Assembly: GCA_031289895.1 (NCBI GenBank)
Contig: JAITOP010000336.1
Span: 1-7,881 of the forward strand
Direction of reading: 5' to 3'
DNA: 7,881 nucleotides
Source of the DNA: Prevotellaceae bacterium
GTDB lineage: Bacteria > Bacteroidota > Bacteroidia > Bacteroidales > UBA932
Position numbers and translations under genes: made by a program. Shown in pieces: positions 1-6,300 of this stretch. Under the pieces are notes generated by a model. That model was not told the DNA's origin. It saw nothing but the letters and a program-made list of their open reading frames with translations, and searched no databases. Within the stretch, counting starts at the first letter, position 1. Every line of letters begins with the position of its first letter.

Positions 1-196
1 AAAAAATAATTGTTTAATTTTAAAATTACATTTTATGTTACAAATTTCAAATCAACAACAACAGCATGCGAACAATTTCGGTGCAATGGAGTTAGAAAAC
101 CATTCAAAAAACGAGGCGAGTCCGAAAAGCCTGACGAGTAGGATAATCAATAAATTAAATGTCTGCCAAAGGACGGATGCAAAATTCAATTTTTGT

Positions 197-721
197 ATGA
201 ATAAAAAATTCATATTAATGATGTTTATTGGTGTATGTTTGCTCGCCTCTTCATGTGCAACTATACAAGCAATGCTGCAACCTCGACCTTATGCACAAGT
301 AAGCGTAAGTCCTGGTGTTACACTCTCAAGACAAATACCGATTATAGTTTTGAAAAATACAGATAAATACATGATAGAGTCAAACCAGATATCGTCTGAA
401 AAACATCGGATTGCATTAGAAAACGCCTTGCAAGCAAATGGATTAAAGGTAGTTTCGCCTGATTTAATAGGGAGTGAAGATTATCCAACCGTTGATGTTT
501 TAATTGAAAAATTGAAATATTCTACTGTTTATTTATTAGAATGGACTGTCGAAGCGTCGTATTATAATACTGATTTAAATTCATTAACCGTTAAAATGAC
601 AGATAAAAGAACAGGAATAGCCATTCTGTCTGGCAAAACCGAAAAGGCACGTGCTAAACACTATGATTTCCATTGCAAACTGCTTGCAGCCGAAATGAGT
701 AAATATTTTACAACAAATTAA
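197..721 (+). CDS. Predicted small lipoprotein of unknown function
   Basis: The product is 174 residues. It opens with a classic lipoprotein signal: basic N-terminus (MNKK), a hydrophobic stretch at residues 5-16, then LASSC with the candidate lipidated cysteine at residue 20. Lipidation and envelope location are therefore predicted. The mature part is mixed alpha/beta, with a strand-like segment (RQIPIIVLKN), a helix ending in ALQANGLKVVS, and a C-terminal stretch SLTVKMTDKRTGIAILSG. This layout recalls small periplasmic lipoproteins that build on a hypothetical basal strand-helix-strand fold, but no named family was recognised. The frame is open back to an ATG at position 35, but that start would bury the signal peptide behind 54 polar residues, so the ATG at 197 is preferred. 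There is no Shine-Dalgarno sequence and no clear promoter nearby. The gene stands alone before a long non-coding stretch. The gene call and lipoprotein signal are fairly sure; the function is unknown. Confidence 0.75.
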   Translation: MNKKFILMMFIGVCLLASSCATIQAMLQPRPYAQVSVSPGVTLSRQIPIIVLKNTDKYMIESNQISSEKHRIALENALQANGLKVVSPDLIGSEDYPTVDVLIEKLKYSTVYLLEWTVEASYYNTDLNSLTVKMTDKRTGIAILSGKTEKARAKHYDFHCKLLAAEMSKYFTTN

Positions 722-723
722 AT

Positions 724-789
724 TGGCAAAATAATTGCTATCAAATGTAGAATTAGAGGTTGTTTTGTCAAATTAATTTAATTTTGCCA
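724..789. repeat. 9-bp inverted repeat downstream of the lipoprotein gene
   Basis: TGGCAAAAT at 724-732 is matched by its exact reverse complement ATTTTGCCA at 781-789, with 48 bases between. It starts three bases after the lipoprotein stop codon. It could be the edge of a small degenerate mobile or palindromic element, or a weak transcription end. The long loop and the absence of a following T-tract argue against an ordinary intrinsic terminator. Confidence 0.4.
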
Positions 790-834
790 GTAGGGCATTC
801 ATATCAATAGAAGAAATATCGCCACTGTCAACTA

Positions 835-875
835 AAACCTCGTAGAGGTTTCATATATTTATTTTGTGAAACCTC
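835..875. repeat. Two mutually exclusive hairpins sharing one arm
   Basis: AAACCTC (835-841) can pair with GAGGTTT (845-851) across a 3-base loop. The extended arm GAGGTTTCA (845-853) can instead pair with TGAAACCTC (867-875) across a 13-base loop. The middle arm cannot be in both stems at once. No gene starts close downstream, so a regulatory switch is not supported; the structure begins a long run of palindromes that continues to 1226. The arms and complementarity are read directly; any role is unknown. Confidence 0.5.
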
Positions 876-903
876 ATACGGGGATTTGCGGGTTGGGATG
901 TTC

Positions 904-1133
904 ATCCCCCAATCGCTGCGCATTCATGTTTAGTTCTTCGGACTTGTTTGTATATCCCCCAATCGCTGCGCTTCATTGGGGGTTATTCATATTTAGTCCT
1001 TCGGATTTTTTTGTATATCCCCCAATCGCTGCGTTTCATTGGGGGTTATTCATGTTTAGTCCTTCGGACTTTTTTGTATATCCCCCAATCGCTGCGCTTC
1101 ATTGGGGGTTATTCATGTTTAGTCCTTCGGACT
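904..1133. repeat. Tandem array of a 63-bp hairpin-bearing unit
   Basis: Four head-to-tail copies start at 904, 954, 1017 and 1080. The middle two are 63 bp each. The first is 50 bp because it lacks the 3' arm of the main hairpin, and the last stops at about 1133. Each full unit has two palindromes. The larger pairs CCCCCAAT with ATTGGGGG over an 11-base loop (956-982, 1019-1045, 1082-1108). The smaller is AGTCC-TTC-GGACT (clearest at 1058-1070), followed by a run of T in copies 2 and 3, so single copies resemble small intrinsic terminators reading rightwards. A further hairpin GGGAT-GTTC-ATCCC lies just upstream (895-908). The unit length is a multiple of three, which keeps two overlapping reading frames open through the array and makes repetitive, probably spurious, proteins. 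It is most likely an extragenic palindromic repeat cluster of the kind scattered in Bacteroidota genomes. Confidence 0.85.
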
Positions 1134-1175
1134 ATAAAGCCAAATTTCAACTCTTGATTTTCTTTATATATATTC

Positions 1176-1226
1176 GGCTAAAGCCTTTTGTTTATATCAT
1201 TTTGTTCCTCCGGCTTTAGCCGGAGG
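1176..1226. repeat. Paired palindromes ending in a 20-bp perfect palindrome
   Basis: CCTCCGGCTTTAGCCGGAGG at 1207-1226 is perfectly self-complementary, with 9-bp arms around TT. A smaller palindrome GGCTAAAGCC lies at 1176-1185, is followed by TTTT, and is itself the reverse complement of the core of the larger one (1213-1222), so the two can also pair with each other. The large palindrome is not followed by a T-tract on either strand, so it is listed as a repeat and not as a terminator. It closes the run of hairpins that begins at 835. Confidence 0.65.
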
Positions 1227-1232
1227 CAATTC

Positions 1233-1360
1233 ATTAAGAATTAAGAATGAAAAATGAAGAATTAAAAATGAACAACCGACCAAATACCAACGACTAACGA
1301 CTAACGACCAACTACTGAATACTGATTACGGAATACTGAATACCGAATACTGAATACCAA
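1233..1360. repeat. Degenerate 7-bp tandem repeats upstream of mfd
   Basis: The stretch can be read as consecutive heptamers. Block one (1233-1274) holds six A-rich units of the type ATTAAGA, ATGAAAA, ATGAAGA. After two bases, block two (1277-1360) holds twelve units: CGACCAA, ATACCAA, CGACTAA twice, CGACCAA, CTACTGA, ATACTGA, TTACGGA, ATACTGA, ATACCGA, ATACTGA and ATACCAA, with a shared core of xxAC(T/C)(G/A)A. The array ends 10 bases before the -7 box of mfd. Short tandem repeats of this sort can change copy number by slippage. The periodicity is seen directly; function is unknown. Confidence 0.75.
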
Positions 1361-1370
1361 ATTATTTTTA

Positions 1371-1378
1371 TACCTTTG
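1371..1378 (+). promoter_or_regulatory. Bacteroidota -7 box for mfd
   Basis: TACCTTTG fits the Bacteroidota housekeeping -7 element TAnnTTTG exactly. No clear -33 TTTG stands at the usual spacing upstream, where the heptamer repeats lie. Transcription would be expected to begin a few bases downstream, that is, at or next to the GTG start at 1383, implying little or no 5' untranslated leader. Confidence 0.5.
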
Positions 1379-1382
1379 AATT

Positions 1383-4300
1383 GTGAAAAGAATAACGGAC
1401 AACTTTGTAAGTCAGGAAAACTATAAAACCTTAATTGCCGAAATCGAATTTGGCAAGCGTAACTCTATTGCTGTTAAGGGATTGGCTGGTTCGGCAAAGT
1501 CGGTGTTGGCGGCTTGTGTGTTGGAAAATTTTGGCAATGTCAATGTTTTTGTGATGTCCGAAAAAGAAGATGCCGCTTATTTTTACAACGATTTGTATAA
1601 TATTTGCAGCGGCGGGCAAATTTTGTTTTTTCCGTCTTCATTTAAGCGCAATGTGCAAGATGAAACGGTTGATATATCGAACATTGTGCAGCGTACCAAA
1701 TGCCTGAATCTGCTAAAAGACCGCAGGCAAAAAAATATTTGCATAATAACTTATCCCGAAGGTTTGGCAGAAAAAGTTGTATCGCCTAATGCACTCAGTA
1801 AAAATACATTAAATATCAAAAAAAACGACAGAATAGGTTTGGATTTTATTGTCGAAATGCTTATGTCGTACGAGTTTGAGCGAACCGATTTTGTATTTGA
1901 ACCCGGGCAATATTCGGTGCGCGGAAGTATTCTGGATATTTTTTCATATTCGGCAAACAGACCGTATCGTATTGATTTCTTTGGCGATGATGTAGAGTCC
2001 ATTCGCGTGTTCGACCTCGACACTCAACTTTCGGTTGAACGTTTGGATGAAATAGAAATTGTATCGAATTTAAAACAAGATGAGAAAAACGCTGCAATAT
2101 TTGATTTTATTGATGTTTCGGCGTGTTTGTGGTTTGATGATTATGATTTTTGTGCCGAAAAAACCAATGAAATAAACAAGATAAACAGTCAAAATTTTAT
2201 ATCAAAAAATGATTTTTGCGAGCAAAGTGAAAAAAATCAGTTGCTTTTATTTTCATCTTCTAAAATCCTGAAAAACAGCACTCAAATTGATTTTAAAACA
2301 TCGCCTCAACCTAATTTCAATAAAAATTTTGATTTGCTTTTTAAAAATATCAGCGAAAATCAGGAAAATAATTACAACACTGTTATTTTGTTCGATAATA
2401 TCGTGCAAAACGAAAGGTTGCAGCAGATATTTGAATCGAATAATAAGGAAATACACATTTCGTTTGAAAGCGTAAATGTCTCTGTGCATGAGGGTTTTAT
2501 CGACCACATTTCAAAAGTTGCGTATTATACCGACCATCAGATTTTTCAGCGTTATCATCGTTTCAAAATTCACGGAACGCTTGACAAAGGCGAAATTTTG
2601 AATATTCAGGAGTTAAATAAATTGCAAATTGGTGATTATATTGTGCATATCGACCATGGCGTGGGCGTTTTCGGCGGACTTGTGAAGCAGCACACAAACG
2701 GGCAAGTGCATGAATCCGTAAAACTTGTTTATCGCGATAACGATGTGCTTTTTGTAAATATTCACGGCTTGCATCGAATCTCAAAATACAAAGGAAAAGA
2801 TAGCGAACCGCCTAAAATATACAAACTTGGCAACGGTGATTGGCAACGTTTGAAACAAGCCACAAAAAAGAAAATTAAAGATATTGCTCTCGAATTGACT
2901 TTGTTGTATGCCGAACGCAAAGCGGCAAAAGGTTTTGCATTCAGTGCAGATTCGTATATGCAGCACGAACTTGAAGCCTCTTTTGTTTACGAAGATACGC
3001 CCGACCAGCTGAAAGCATCGATTGCGGTAAAAGACGATATGGAATCGGCAAATCCAATGGACAGGCTGATTTGCGGCGATGTAGGGTTCGGAAAAACAGA
3101 AATCGCAATTCGAGCCGCATTCAAAGCAGCTGTGGATGGAAAACAAACGGCAATCCTTGTTCCTACAACGATTTTGGCGCTTCAACATCATAAAACATTT
3201 AGCGAACGATTGCAAGATTTTCCTGTTAGAATTGACTATCTAAATCGCTTAAAAACAGCAAAACAACAAACCGAATCATTGAAAAATCTTGTAAGCGGAT
3301 ACACCGATATTATTATCGGGACACATAAATTGCTTGGTAAAAACATAAAATTCAAAGATTTAGGCTTGCTGATTATTGATGAGGAACAAAAATTCGGCGT
3401 TGGCGCAAAAGAAAAACTTCGTCAGTTAAAGCTTGATGTTGACACTATTACGATGACAGCAACGCCGATTCCGCGAACTCTGCAATTTTCGTTAATGGGC
3501 GCACGCGATTTGTCAATTATCAACACGCCGCCGCCAAATCGACATCCCATAATTACCGAAGTTCATACGTTTAATCGTGAAATAATAAAGGATGCAATTA
3601 ACTATGAATTAGAGCGTGACGGTCAGGTCTTTTTTGTACATAACAGAGTGATTGATATACAACAAATCGAAGGAATTATTAAAAATCTTTGTCCAAAAGC
3701 CAAAATTGCAATAGCACACGGACAACTTGAAGCCAAAAAACTTGAAAATATAATGCTGGATTTTATAGATGGTAAATATGATATTTTACTGACTACCACA
3801 ATAATAGAATCAGGACTTGATATACCTAATGCAAATACAATTATCATAAATCAGGCGCAAAATTTCGGATTAAGCGATTTGCATCAATTGCGCGGCAGAG
3901 TGGGGCGTTCCAACACAAAAGCGTTTTGTTATTTGCTTACGCCGCCGCCAGTATCGCTCACAACCGAAGCGCGGCGGCGGTTGAAGGCTATTGAAGAATT
4001 TTCGGATTTAGGTTCGGGATTCAATATTTCAATGCAGGATTTGGATATTCGCGGCGCAGGAAATCTGCTTGGCGGCGAACAAAGCGGTTTTATTGCCGAT
4101 ATTGGCTTTGAAACGTATCAACGAATTTTGAATGAGGCGCTTGCCGAATTAAGATTTGATACCGCTTTGCCTGTGAAAAACGAGCAACAGCAAGCAATAG
4201 CAACAGATATTTCGTTTATTTCCGATTGCTATATTGATACCGATATTGATGCGATGTTGCCTGACGAATATGTGAGCAACACTGCCGAAAAAATCAAACT

Positions 4301-4667
4301 GTACAAGGATTTGAATAATATTGATAATGAGAATGATTTACAGGAATTTCGCAAAAAAATGATTGACCGTTTTGGCGAAGTTCCCGAGTCAACCGAAAGT
4401 TTGTTTAATATAGTTCGATTGCGCCACATAGCAATAAAACTTGGGTTTGAACGCATAATTTTAAGAAACAGAATGATGATTGCTTATTTTATTTCAAATC
4501 AGATGAGCGCATATTACAAAACTCAGCGATTTAACGATATATTGCATCACATACAATCACTGCCTAAAAAGTTTAGTTTAAAGGAGAACAATAAAAAACT
4601 TTCGCTCACCGCTATTAACGTTAAAACCATAGAAGACGGTTTAATTTTATTGCAAAAAATGTTGTAA
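1383..4667 (+). CDS. mfd: Transcription-repair coupling factor Mfd
   Basis: The product has 1094 residues, full length for this family (about 1150 in E. coli). Mfd binds RNA polymerase stalled at DNA lesions, pushes it off with its ATP-driven translocase, and recruits UvrA for nucleotide excision repair in the cytoplasm. The UvrB-like N-terminal module carries a P-loop-like GLAGSAKS at residues 33-40. The CarD-like RNA polymerase-interacting domain starts near residue 413 (LQIGDYIVHIDHGVGVF). The translocase follows: Walker A GDVGFGKTE at 565-573, DEEQ box at 666-669, TATPIPR at 692-698 and QLRGRVGRS at 835-843, then the TRG region (MQDLDIRGAGNLLGG) and the C-terminal regulatory domain to the stop. 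All motor motifs look intact. The start is GTG: the codon two before it is an in-frame TGA (1377-1379), and later starts would remove the conserved P-loop region. No ribosome binding site is seen. The gene appears monocistronic. Confidence 0.97.
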   Translation: MKRITDNFVSQENYKTLIAEIEFGKRNSIAVKGLAGSAKSVLAACVLENFGNVNVFVMSEKEDAAYFYNDLYNICSGGQILFFPSSFKRNVQDETVDISNIVQRTKCLNLLKDRRQKNICIITYPEGLAEKVVSPNALSKNTLNIKKNDRIGLDFIVEMLMSYEFERTDFVFEPGQYSVRGSILDIFSYSANRPYRIDFFGDDVESIRVFDLDTQLSVERLDEIEIVSNLKQDEKNAAIFDFIDVSACLWFDDYDFCAEKTNEINKINSQNFISKNDFCEQSEKNQLLLFSSSKILKNSTQIDFKTSPQPNFNKNFDLLFKNISENQENNYNTVILFDNIVQNERLQQIFESNNKEIHISFESVNVSVHEGFIDHISKVAYYTDHQIFQRYHRFKIHGTLDKGEILNIQELNKLQIGDYIVHIDHGVGVFGGLVKQHTNGQVHESVKLVYRDNDVLFVNIHGLHRISKYKGKDSEPPKIYKLGNGDWQRLKQATKKKIKDIALELTLLYAERKAAKGFAFSADSYMQHELEASFVYEDTPDQLKASIAVKDDMESANPMDRLICGDVGFGKTEIAIRAAFKAAVDGKQTAILVPTTILALQHHKTFSERLQDFPVRIDYLNRLKTAKQQTESLKNLVSGYTDIIIGTHKLLGKNIKFKDLGLLIIDEEQKFGVGAKEKLRQLKLDVDTITMTATPIPRTLQFSLMGARDLSIINTPPPNRHPIITEVHTFNREIIKDAINYELERDGQVFFVHNRVIDIQQIEGIIKNLCPKAKIAIAHGQLEAKKLENIMLDFIDGKYDILLTTTIIESGLDIPNANTIIINQAQNFGLSDLHQLRGRVGRSNTKAFCYLLTPPPVSLTTEARRRLKAIEEFSDLGSGFNISMQDLDIRGAGNLLGGEQSGFIADIGFETYQRILNEALAELRFDTALPVKNEQQQAIATDISFISDCYIDTDIDAMLPDEYVSNTAEKIKLYKDLNNIDNENDLQEFRKKMIDRFGEVPESTESLFNIVRLRHIAIKLGFERIILRNRMMIAYFISNQMSAYYKTQRFNDILHHIQSLPKKFSLKENNKKLSLTAINVKTIEDGLILLQKML

Positions 4668-5085
4668 TTGTAATATAATTAAATATCTGTATGAAAATAA
4701 TATAAATATATATTTTTTGAAATAAATATTTAAACTGTACGAAAAAATCAAGACCAAAATCAGGTGTAAAAAACTTTGACCATTTTAAAAATTTTTCATC
4801 GTTTTTACAAAATTTTTCAGGTCATTTTTTTGCGATTTTCAGATTTTTTTTGTAATTTTTCAGAAAATGAAAGATTTTTAAAAAATTCATTAGACATAAA
4901 AATTTGTGTTTTTATTCAGCATCAAAAAAATCGTGTCATTTTAATGAAAAAAGTTAAAAAAATGAGGATTTTTTCATCAAATTCCAACATTAAAAATTTT
5001 TGCGATTTTCAGTAAATATATACATGTAAAACCTAATAAAAACCACAAAAAATTAAAGAAATCACATTATTTTTGCGTTGAATGT
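4668..5085. other. AT-rich spacer with short direct repeats
   Basis: This gap between mfd and the Fic-family gene is dominated by A and T runs. TTTTTGCGATTTTCAG occurs twice (4827-4842 and 4997-5012) and AATTTTTCAG twice (4811-4820 and 4854-4863); the shared ending TTTTCAG is found four times. A second TAnnTTTG match, TATTTTTG at 5068-5075, has no partner -33 element. A TTG-initiated reading frame of 79 codons (4776-5015) is low-complexity Phe/Lys/Ile-rich sequence and is not accepted as a gene. No GC-rich terminator follows mfd. It may hold protein binding sites or simply be AT-rich spacer. Confidence 0.5.
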
Positions 5086-5116
5086 TTTGCAATGTAAAAA
5101 ATAATTATTATTTTTG
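5086..5116 (+). promoter_or_regulatory. Consensus Bacteroidota promoter of the Fic-family gene
   Basis: TTTG at 5086-5089 and TATTTTTG at 5109-5116 match the -33 and -7 elements (TTTG, then TAnnTTTG) with a 19-base spacer, the expected arrangement for the Bacteroidota primary sigma factor. The predicted transcript would start around 5121-5124 and leave roughly ten untranslated bases before the ATG at 5134. No operator-like palindrome overlaps it. Confidence 0.7.
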
Positions 5117-5133
5117 CCGCAAATTTACGGAAA

Positions 5134-6222
5134 ATGTACTTTGTATATAAACACAAAAACTGTCCTGTATTCATTTGGGACAACGAAATTCTTTTGAATC
5201 CGCTTGCAGATGTAAGGTATCGGCAAGGACGTATTTTCGGAAGAATAGAATCGCTTGCTCTTGACCAAAGAAAAGAGTCTGTTCTTGAAACATTAACTTT
5301 GGATATAACCAAATGCGCCGAAATGGAAAATATATCATTTAACGAAGAAAAAGTGCGCATATCGGTTGCCCGAAAACTTGGTTTGACACGAACAAAAACC
5401 ACTGAAACCGTCTCCGAAATTGACAATATGGCTGAAATAATGATAGATGCCATACAAAATTACAGTACGCCGCTTACCGAAGAGCGATTGATTTTATGGC
5501 ATTCAACACTGTTTGCAAATGAACAAACCGACAAAAATGAAAAAGATGATAAATGGTTGTCTAAACTCACTAAAATTAAGCAAGTTGTATCTAAGGCAAT
5601 TGGCAAAGACAAATCGTATTTCAGAGATTCGGCGGCAAAAGAAATATCGCATTTCACCGATTGGTTTAACGAAGAAAACAAACTTGATGCGGTTGTAAAA
5701 GCGGCGATAGCCTATTTGTGGTTTATTACTATTCGCCCTTTTGAAGCCGGAAATATGCTGATTGCCGGAGCGTTGACAAATATGCTGTTTGCAAGAGCCG
5801 ACAACAATCCGCAGCGATTTTACAGTATGCTGGCGCAAATGCAAACCGAACGAAAACAATATTATGAAGTTTTGGAAAAAACACAAAACGAAAATTTTGA
5901 TATAACCAATTGGATGCTTTGGTTTTTTAACTGCATGAAGAAGGCATTAAAAACCACAGACACAACACTATTGAACGTGCTGAGAAAAGCAGAATTTTGG
6001 AAAATACACGACAAAATAGAACTGAACAAACGACAACGATTAGCACTCAACAAACTGCTGGGCGGAGCAGACGGCAAACTGCAATCGTCAAAATGGGCGC
6101 AAATAGCCAAATGCTCGTCGGATACCGCTTTGCGCGATATGAAAGATTTAATCGCAAAAGGAATTTTACGCCAAAAAACGCAGGGCGGACGTAGTACTAA
6201 TTATGAGATAATTGGGTTTTGA
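5134..6222 (+). CDS. DUF4172/Fic-family protein with degenerate catalytic motif
   Basis: The product has 362 residues with the usual three-part layout of this Fic subfamily: a DUF4172 N-terminal domain (about 1-80, with WDNEILLNPLADVRYRQGRIFGRIESL), a Fic core (about 100-265), and a winged helix-turn-helix (about 296-360, QIAKCSSDTALRDMKDLIAKGIL). Active Fic enzymes transfer AMP or another phosphate moiety to proteins using HPFx(D/E)GNGRxxR. Here residues 201-212 read RPFEAGNMLIAG: the catalytic His is Arg, the metal-binding acid is Ala, the anion-binding GR is ML, and the last Arg is Gly. The surrounding scaffold is well kept (QVVSKAIG at 150-157, QRFYSM at 227-232), and the reading frame is clean. 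The inhibitory motif (S/T)xxxE(G/N) survives partly as CAEMEN at 61-66, with Glu65 kept and Ser/Thr replaced by Cys. Inference: a non-catalytic Fic fold that may bind a nucleotide or protein and DNA, for example as a regulator. No antitoxin gene is next to it; the downstream genes are convergent. Confidence 0.88.
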   Translation: MYFVYKHKNCPVFIWDNEILLNPLADVRYRQGRIFGRIESLALDQRKESVLETLTLDITKCAEMENISFNEEKVRISVARKLGLTRTKTTETVSEIDNMAEIMIDAIQNYSTPLTEERLILWHSTLFANEQTDKNEKDDKWLSKLTKIKQVVSKAIGKDKSYFRDSAAKEISHFTDWFNEENKLDAVVKAAIAYLWFITIRPFEAGNMLIAGALTNMLFARADNNPQRFYSMLAQMQTERKQYYEVLEKTQNENFDITNWMLWFFNCMKKALKTTDTTLLNVLRKAEFWKIHDKIELNKRQRLALNKLLGGADGKLQSSKWAQIAKCSSDTALRDMKDLIAKGILRQKTQGGRSTNYEIIGF

Positions 6223-6273
6223 TTTGGGTGAGAAATTGAATATAAATCGAAGAATTAAATCATCAAATCAAAA
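6217..6273. repeat. 10-bp inverted repeat between convergent genes
   Basis: TTTTGATTTG at 6217-6226 overlaps the stop codon of the Fic-family gene, and its exact reverse complement CAAATCAAAA lies at 6264-6273, 37 bases on. It sits in the 78-base gap between two converging genes, where a shared transcription end would be expected. The arms are AT-rich with a large loop, so a terminator function is only a weak guess. Confidence 0.3.
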
Positions 6274-6300
6274 TAATGCAGATAAAACCTTGTTTGTGAT

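Noticed and set aside
113..140. Hammerhead-ribozyme-like words CTGACGAG and GTCCGAAAA
   Set aside because: The words occur in the wrong order and too close together to form the three stems in any circular permutation, and no GAAA follows CTGACGAG at a suitable distance.
35..196. ATG at 35 as the start of the lipoprotein gene
   Set aside because: It would place 54 polar residues before a clear lipoprotein signal peptide; the ATG at 197 gives a normal signal with the cysteine at residue 20.
904..1133. Possible CRISPR array from evenly spaced repeats
   Set aside because: The units are contiguous and nearly identical along their whole length; there are no unique spacers and no cas genes.
866..1219. 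117-codon reading frame with repeating FSPSDFFVYPPIA-type segments, and a second frame at 948-1157
   Set aside because: Both arise because the 63-bp hairpin unit is a multiple of three and lacks stops. The sequence is constrained as palindromes, the same DNA is open in two frames, and there is no promoter or start signal.
1207..1226. Strong intrinsic terminator at the 20-bp palindrome
   Set aside because: Neither strand has a T-tract after the hairpin, so it is recorded as a palindromic repeat.
2781..3215. 144-codon minus-strand reading frame inside mfd
   Set aside because: It is a shadow of the conserved Mfd translocase region, rich in Cys and Phe, with no recognisable domain.
4776..5015. 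79-codon frame starting with TTG in the AT-rich spacer
   Set aside because: The product is low-complexity Phe/Ile/Lys-rich sequence expected from T and A runs, with no promoter, no motif and a weak start codon.
5134..6222. Active Fic AMP-transferase toxin
   Set aside because: The catalytic His, metal-binding acid, anion-binding Gly-Arg and terminal Arg of the motif are all replaced, so AMP transfer by the known mechanism is not expected.
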